From contig NZ_LMQU01000001.1 in assembly GCF_001425445.1 (NCBI RefSeq), forward strand, positions 373,221 through 437,220: DNA of 64,000 nt. Direction: 5' to 3'. The position numbers were made by a program, and so were the translations under genes. Source of the stretch: Devosia sp. Leaf420. GTDB lineage: Bacteria; Pseudomonadota; Alphaproteobacteria; Rhizobiales; Devosiaceae. Every line of letters starts with the position of its first letter. Positions within the stretch are counted from its first letter, which is position 1. Shown here piece by piece: positions 60,311 to 64,000 of the stretch. The notes under the pieces were generated by a model. It worked only from the letters and a program-made list of their open reading frames with translations, did not search any database and was not told where the DNA came from.

Positions 60311-61707
60311 GCATTGCAGCATTCCGCGCCGAACTGGGCGACATTCCGCAAGAAGACAATCCGCGCATCGTGCAGCAGCGCAGCCGTGACCATTATTGGT
60401 ATTCGCCGGTGCTCAAGGCCAAGCTCGACCATGTGACGGCCGAGGTGGTGGTTTCGCCACGGAGCAATGACGAGGTCAAAACCGTGTTGCGCGCTGCGTT
60501 CAAGCATGGCGTGGCGATCACGCCACGCGGGGCGGGTACGGGGAATTATGGGCAGGCCATGCCGCTATCGGGCGGGGCGATGCTCAACCTGATGAACATG
60601 GACAAAGTGCTCGAGATCAAGAAGGACCGGGTGCGGGCGCAAGCGGGTGCGGTACTCGAAAAGCTCGATCATGAGACCAAGGCCGCTGTGGGTAGCGAAT
60701 TGCGGTTTCATCCATCGACCTATCGCATGGCCTCGCTCGGCGGGTTTATCGCTGGTGGCTCGGGCGGGGTCGGCTCGATTCGCTGGGGCGGGTTGCGGGC
60801 GCTGGGGTCTATTCTTGGGCTAAAAATCATCACCTGCGAGGCGGAGCCGCGGGAGCTCGATCTTGTGGGCGAGGATATCCTCAAGGTCGCGCATGCCTAT
60901 GGGACCAATGGCATTATCGTCGAAGCCGAAATGCCGCTTACGGAGGCGCATGACTGGATCGATGTCATGGTCGGGTTCGACGATTTCATCGAAGCGGCGG
61001 CGTTTTCGGAAAAGCTAGCGAAGCAAGATGGGATATTGCTCAAGGAGCTTTCGCCCTGCGCGGCGCCTATTCCGCAGGCCTATTTCAACCGGCACAAGCC
61101 CTATATCAAGGACGGGCAATCGGTCGTGTTGATCATGGTGGCGCCGGTTTCGGTCGAGGCGCTGGCGCTGTTCGTATCGCACCATGGGGGCGAGATGCTT
61201 TATCGCTCGGACAAGGCGAGCGAGGAGGAACTGAAGCGCCTGCCGCCGATCTATGAACTGGCCTGGAACCACACGACGCTGCGGGCGCTCAAGGTCGATC
61301 CGACGATCACCTATTTGCAGACGCGGTATCCGACGATCGAGCATGTGAAGAAGATCGTCGGGCTGCTCGGCGATGAATTGCCGATGCATATCGAGATAAC
61401 GCGGCAGGATGGGCTGGTGACGTATGCCGGGCTGCCGATGGTGCGGTATACGAGTGAGGAGCGGCTTGAGGAGATCATCCGCATTCACGAGGAGAATGGC
61501 TGCGACGTGTTCAATCCGCACCGGTTTACGCTTGAAGAGGGCGGGATGAAGCGGACGGACCAGAAGCAATTGGCGTTCAAGCGCGAGGCTGATCCCAAGG
61601 GCATTCTCAACCCGGGCAAGATGATCGCCTGGGAGAACCCGGATTTCGACTTTTCCTCGGGCAAGGCCTGGCTCTTTGATGGGCTCAACCCGGTGCATGC
61701 GGCCTGA
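60307..61707 (+). CDS. FAD-binding (PCMH/GlcD-type) oxidoreductase
   Basis: 466 residues. The FAD domain shows in AEVVVSPRSNDEVKTVLRAA, TPRGAGTGNYGQAMPLSGGA, FHPSTYRMASLGGFIAGGSG and GVGSIRWGGLRALGSILGLK. The C-terminal part ends NPGKMIAWENPDF, as in GlcD/Dld-like enzymes (KxxxDPxGILNPGK). It is a soluble flavoenzyme oxidising an unknown substrate. It is coupled to the deaminase before it and the reductase after it, suggesting consecutive steps. Confidence 0.87.
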   Translation: MSIAAFRAELGDIPQEDNPRIVQQRSRDHYWYSPVLKAKLDHVTAEVVVSPRSNDEVKTVLRAAFKHGVAITPRGAGTGNYGQAMPLSGGAMLNLMNMDKVLEIKKDRVRAQAGAVLEKLDHETKAAVGSELRFHPSTYRMASLGGFIAGGSGGVGSIRWGGLRALGSILGLKIITCEAEPRELDLVGEDILKVAHAYGTNGIIVEAEMPLTEAHDWIDVMVGFDDFIEAAAFSEKLAKQDGILLKELSPCAAPIPQAYFNRHKPYIKDGQSVVLIMVAPVSVEALALFVSHHGGEMLYRSDKASEEELKRLPPIYELAWNHTTLRALKVDPTITYLQTRYPTIEHVKKIVGLLGDELPMHIEITRQDGLVTYAGLPMVRYTSEERLEEIIRIHEENGCDVFNPHRFTLEEGGMKRTDQKQLAFKREADPKGILNPGKMIAWENPDFDFSSGKAWLFDGLNPVHAA

Positions 61708-62297
61708 TGCGCGTTCATGTCATTCACGCGCATCCGGTCGAGACGAGTTTCAACCGGGCGCTCTATGGGGCGGCGATCGAGGGGCTGAAGAGCGCGGGGC
61801 ATGAGGTCGATGCGCTCAATCTCTATGATGAGGGTTTTTCGCCGGTTCTGACGCGGGAAGAACGGCTGAACTATCATGATGTGCCGGGGAATCTGACGCC
61901 GGCGATAAAGCCTTATGCGGAGCGGTTGCAGGCGGCGGAGGCGCTGGTCGTCGTGCATCCGGTTTGGAATTATGGGTATCCGGCGATCCTGAAAGGGTAT
62001 TTCGACCGGGTGTTCGTGCCGGGCGTGTCCTTCATCATGGAGGGTGGCGGGGATCGCGGGCGGCTCGTGCCGTGCCTCACCAATATCAAGAAGGTTGCTT
62101 TCGTCACCACTTATGGTGGCAACCGGTGGCGGACGTTCGTGATGGGCGATCCGCCGCGGCGAATTGCTATGCGCTGGGGCTGGGCGACGTTCCGGACGCG
62201 GCCGAAATATCTGGCGCTTTATGACATGAACAATGTTTCGCCAGCCGGGCTCGAAGGGTTTCTGGGCACGGTGCGGAGCGAGCTTGCGCGGTTTTGA
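61707..62297 (+). CDS. Flavodoxin-fold NAD(P)H-dependent oxidoreductase
   Basis: 196 residues. The FMN/FAD-binding fold shows in MRVHVIHAHPVETSFNRALY, LVVVHPVWNYGYPAILKGYF, DRVFVPGVSFIMEGGG and KVAFVTTYGGNRWRTFVMGD. It resembles NQO/MdaB-type quinone reductases. It may recycle or reduce a quinone or the flavin chemistry of its neighbour. Stop and start share one base (TGATG) with the FAD gene. Confidence 0.87.
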   Translation: MRVHVIHAHPVETSFNRALYGAAIEGLKSAGHEVDALNLYDEGFSPVLTREERLNYHDVPGNLTPAIKPYAERLQAAEALVVVHPVWNYGYPAILKGYFDRVFVPGVSFIMEGGGDRGRLVPCLTNIKKVAFVTTYGGNRWRTFVMGDPPRRIAMRWGWATFRTRPKYLALYDMNNVSPAGLEGFLGTVRSELARF

Positions 62298-62344
62298 GCC
62301 ACTAAAGTTGAGTGCACAACGAATGCTGTGCGCTTGCATTGAAA

Positions 62345-62382
62345 CCGGTTCTTGCTCAGAGAATGAGCAGCAGGGAAGCCGG
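62345..62382 (+). promoter_or_regulatory. Structured leader upstream of the BMP-type binding-protein gene
   Basis: CCGGTTC (62345-62351) can pair with GAAGCCGG (62375-62382, one bulge), enclosing an exact hairpin TGCTCA / TGAGCA (62353-62358 and 62364-62369, loop GAGAA). It lies 26 bases upstream of the ATG, so it could mask or present the ribosome site. No riboswitch class is assigned. Confidence 0.35.
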
Positions 62383-62408
62383 ATGAAGTTTTCGACACGA
62401 GGGATGAT

Positions 62409-63404
62409 ATGACAGAGAAATTCGTTGCCGGACGGCGCGTGTTCGTTTCGGTGCTAGCAGCCAGCATGGCGCTGGCGATGAGCGGCGTGAGCTTTGCGCA
62501 GGACCTGACCAAGGTTGCCGCGATCTGGACGGTGCCGGTGGAGCAGCAGTGGGCGAGCCGCCTGCACAATGCGCTGACGGCGGCCGACGAGCGCGGCGAG
62601 ATCGAATATGTCTATTCGGAAAATATCTCCAACACCGACTATGAGCGCGTGATGCGCGAATATGCCGAGCAGGGCGTGAGCCTGATCGTCGGCGAGGCCT
62701 TCGGTGTCGAGCAGCCGGCGCGCGCCGTGGCTTCGGAATATCCCGAGATTTCGTTCCTCATGGGGTCGAGCCTGCCACCGGCAGAGCCGAACTTTGCGAC
62801 CTTCGACAACTTCATCCACGAGCCGAGCTACCTGACCGGTATCGTTGCGGGCATGAAGACCGAGAGCAACAAGATCGGCATGGTCGGTGGCTATGCCATT
62901 CCCGAAGTGAACCGGTTGATGAACGCCTTCAAGGCGGGCGCGCTGTCGGTCAATCCGGACGTGACCTTCTCGGTGAGCTTCATCAACTCCTGGTATGATC
63001 CGCCGAAGGCCAAGGAAGCTGCTTTCGCCATGGTCGATGCGGGTGCGGACATTCTTTATGCCGAACGTTTTGGCGTGTCGGATGCAGCCAAGGAACGTGG
63101 CATTCTGGCGATCGGCAATGTGATCGATACATCGGCGGATTATCCGGGCACGATCCTTGCGAGCGCGCTTTGGCATGGTGAACCGATGATCGATAAGGCC
63201 ATCGCCGATGTGAAGGCCGGTTCGTTCACCGCGTCGGATTACGGCATCTATGCCTTCATGGAATATGGCGGTTCGAGCGTCGTGATCGACGAGGCGCTGG
63301 CTGGGCCGGAAGCTGTTGCGGCGACCAAGGCCAAGGAAGAAGAGATTTTGGCCAAGACGTTTACGGTCGAGATCGACGATAGCGAGCCGACGTCGTCGCA
63401 GTGA
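62409..63404 (+). CDS. BMP-family (PnrA-like) ABC transporter substrate-binding protein
   Basis: 331 residues. The signal peptide ends SGVSFAQD. The basic-membrane-protein fold shows in VAAIWTVPVEQQWASRLHNA, EGEAFGVEQPARAVASEYPE (as IVGEAFGVEQ), HEPSYLTGIVAGMKTESNKI, GMVGGYAIPEVNRLMNAFKA and SWYDPPKAKEAAFAMVDAGA. Relatives bind purine nucleosides for YufOPQ/RnsABCD-type importers. An ATPase gene of that type follows directly. It probably heads a separate transcription unit, since 111 bases separate it from the redox genes. Confidence 0.9.
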   Translation: MTEKFVAGRRVFVSVLAASMALAMSGVSFAQDLTKVAAIWTVPVEQQWASRLHNALTAADERGEIEYVYSENISNTDYERVMREYAEQGVSLIVGEAFGVEQPARAVASEYPEISFLMGSSLPPAEPNFATFDNFIHEPSYLTGIVAGMKTESNKIGMVGGYAIPEVNRLMNAFKAGALSVNPDVTFSVSFINSWYDPPKAKEAAFAMVDAGADILYAERFGVSDAAKERGILAIGNVIDTSADYPGTILASALWHGEPMIDKAIADVKAGSFTASDYGIYAFMEYGGSSVVIDEALAGPEAVAATKAKEEEILAKTFTVEIDDSEPTSSQ

Positions 63405-63418
63405 GGTTTTGGGGTTTT

Positions 63419-63453
63419 ACCCCCCACCTAGCCTCCCCCAGGCAGGGGGAGGA
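63419..63453. repeat. Half copy of family B palindromic repeat
   Basis: ACCCCCCACCTAGCCTCCCC, then CAGGCAGGGGGAGGA. It shares the CACCTAGCCTCCCCC core with 15670-15781 and 18746-18785 and lies between the BMP binding-protein gene and its ATPase gene. Confidence 0.65.
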
Positions 63454-63508
63454 ATAGCATCGAGTTTTGGGGCGGGCTTGGGCTCGCCTCAGGCTTATCA
63501 GGACGCCA

Positions 63509-64000
63509 ATGCGGAGCACCCCGACTATGACTGATGCCCCTGTGCTCCTGTCGCTGCAAAATATCACCAAGCGCTTTGGCGCCTTGACGGCGAATGATGG
63601 GATCTCGCTCGATCTGCATCGCGGAAAAATCCTGGCGCTGCTCGGGGAGAATGGGGCGGGCAAGACGACGCTGATGAATATTCTCTTCGGGCACTATGTG
63701 CAGGACGAGGGGGATGTGCAGGTTTTGAGCAAGGGTGGGCTGACCGCCCTGCCCCCGGGTTCGCCCGGCGCGGCGCTGAAGGCCGGGATCGGCATGGTGC
63801 ACCAGCATTTTACCCTGGCGGAAAACCTCTCGGGGCTGGCCAATATTCGGCTTGGCACCGAGCCGCTTTTGTCTTTCGGGCGCGAGGGTGCGGCACGGGC
63901 AAAAGTGCAAAAAATCATTGCCGAGAGTGGGCTGGACGTCGATCTCGATCGGCGCGTGGCCGATCTGACGGTGGGCGAGAAGCAGCGGATCGAGATTTTG
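63509..64000 (+). CDS. ABC transporter ATP-binding protein of a nucleoside-type importer, 3' end cut by the window
   Basis: The first 164 codons of a gene that runs off the right edge. Walker A GENGAGKTTLMNILFG and Q-loop GIGMVHQHFTLAENLSGLAN are of the YufO/RbsA tandem ATPase class, so the full protein is probably about 500 residues. ADLTVGEKQRIEIL is the first signature motif. Two in-frame ATGs are possible: 63509 has AGGA 5 bases upstream; 63527 (MTDAPVLLSL) has GGAG 10 bases upstream. It pairs with the BMP binding protein. Confidence 0.9.
   Translation, partial: MRSTPTMTDAPVLLSLQNITKRFGALTANDGISLDLHRGKILALLGENGAGKTTLMNILFGHYVQDEGDVQVLSKGGLTALPPGSPGAALKAGIGMVHQHFTLAENLSGLANIRLGTEPLLSFGREGAARAKVQKIIAESGLDVDLDRRVADLTVGEKQRIEIL

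Overview
The window reads as chromosomal DNA of a GC-rich alphaproteobacterium of the order Hyphomicrobiales (Rhizobiales), most likely a Devosia-like genus. The reasons are small order-typical families (BA14K-like, DUF6898, DUF6163), an LdtR/L,D-transpeptidase pair, a Porin_2-type porin, a cysteine-free HemB, and the order of the housekeeping block. Family assignments come from reading motifs in the translations; no database was searched. I see no rRNA, tRNA, insertion sequence, prophage or CRISPR array. Intergenic space is peppered with short palindromic repeats.

Region 1 (1-8.6 kb): BA14K-like protein (cut by the left edge), DUF6898, L,D-transpeptidase and its MarR-type regulator LdtR, DUF6163, hemB, a DMT exporter, a methyltransferase, an RDD membrane protein, the N-degron transferase bpt and a Dabb protein.

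Region 2 (8.8-21.6 kb) is core housekeeping on the minus strand, in transcription order rpoZ, rsh (ppGpp), pyrE, acpS, lepB, rnc, era, a Pr6Pr membrane protein, recO, parC. It is followed by a NYN-domain protein on the plus strand and dapA-smpB on the minus strand.

Region 3 (21.8-34.4 kb): a plus-strand alpha/beta-hydrolase that seems to lack its nucleophile and histidine, an OmpA-family protein with three internal repeats, the main porin, an SDR, an amino-sugar recycling cluster (GntR regulator, SIS-domain deaminase, nagA, with murQ divergent), a GH2 beta-mannosidase and an SRPBCC protein.

Region 4 (34.6-46.3 kb): a complete peptide-class ABC importer split over two divergent units. An XRE-cupin regulator, the binding protein and an M24 peptidase read left; two permeases, two ATPases and a GAF protein read right. 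Next come PutA and its divergent Lrp-type regulator, which form a proline catabolism unit.

Region 5 (46.4-64 kb) looks like an accessory island for scavenging and breaking down nucleosides, nucleobases or other N-heterocycles. A polyamine-class ABC importer is translationally coupled to an aminohydrolase and followed by a nucleoside hydrolase. Then come an M20 amidohydrolase, a phosphoribosyltransferase, a creatininase-family hydrolase and a RidA-family protein. A divergent operon encodes an NMT1/SsuA-type importer, a cytosine-deaminase-like enzyme, an FAD oxidoreductase and a flavodoxin-fold reductase. Last is the start of a BMP-type nucleoside importer, cut by the right edge. The exact substrates cannot be read from sequence. 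This island is the best candidate in the window for undescribed metabolism.
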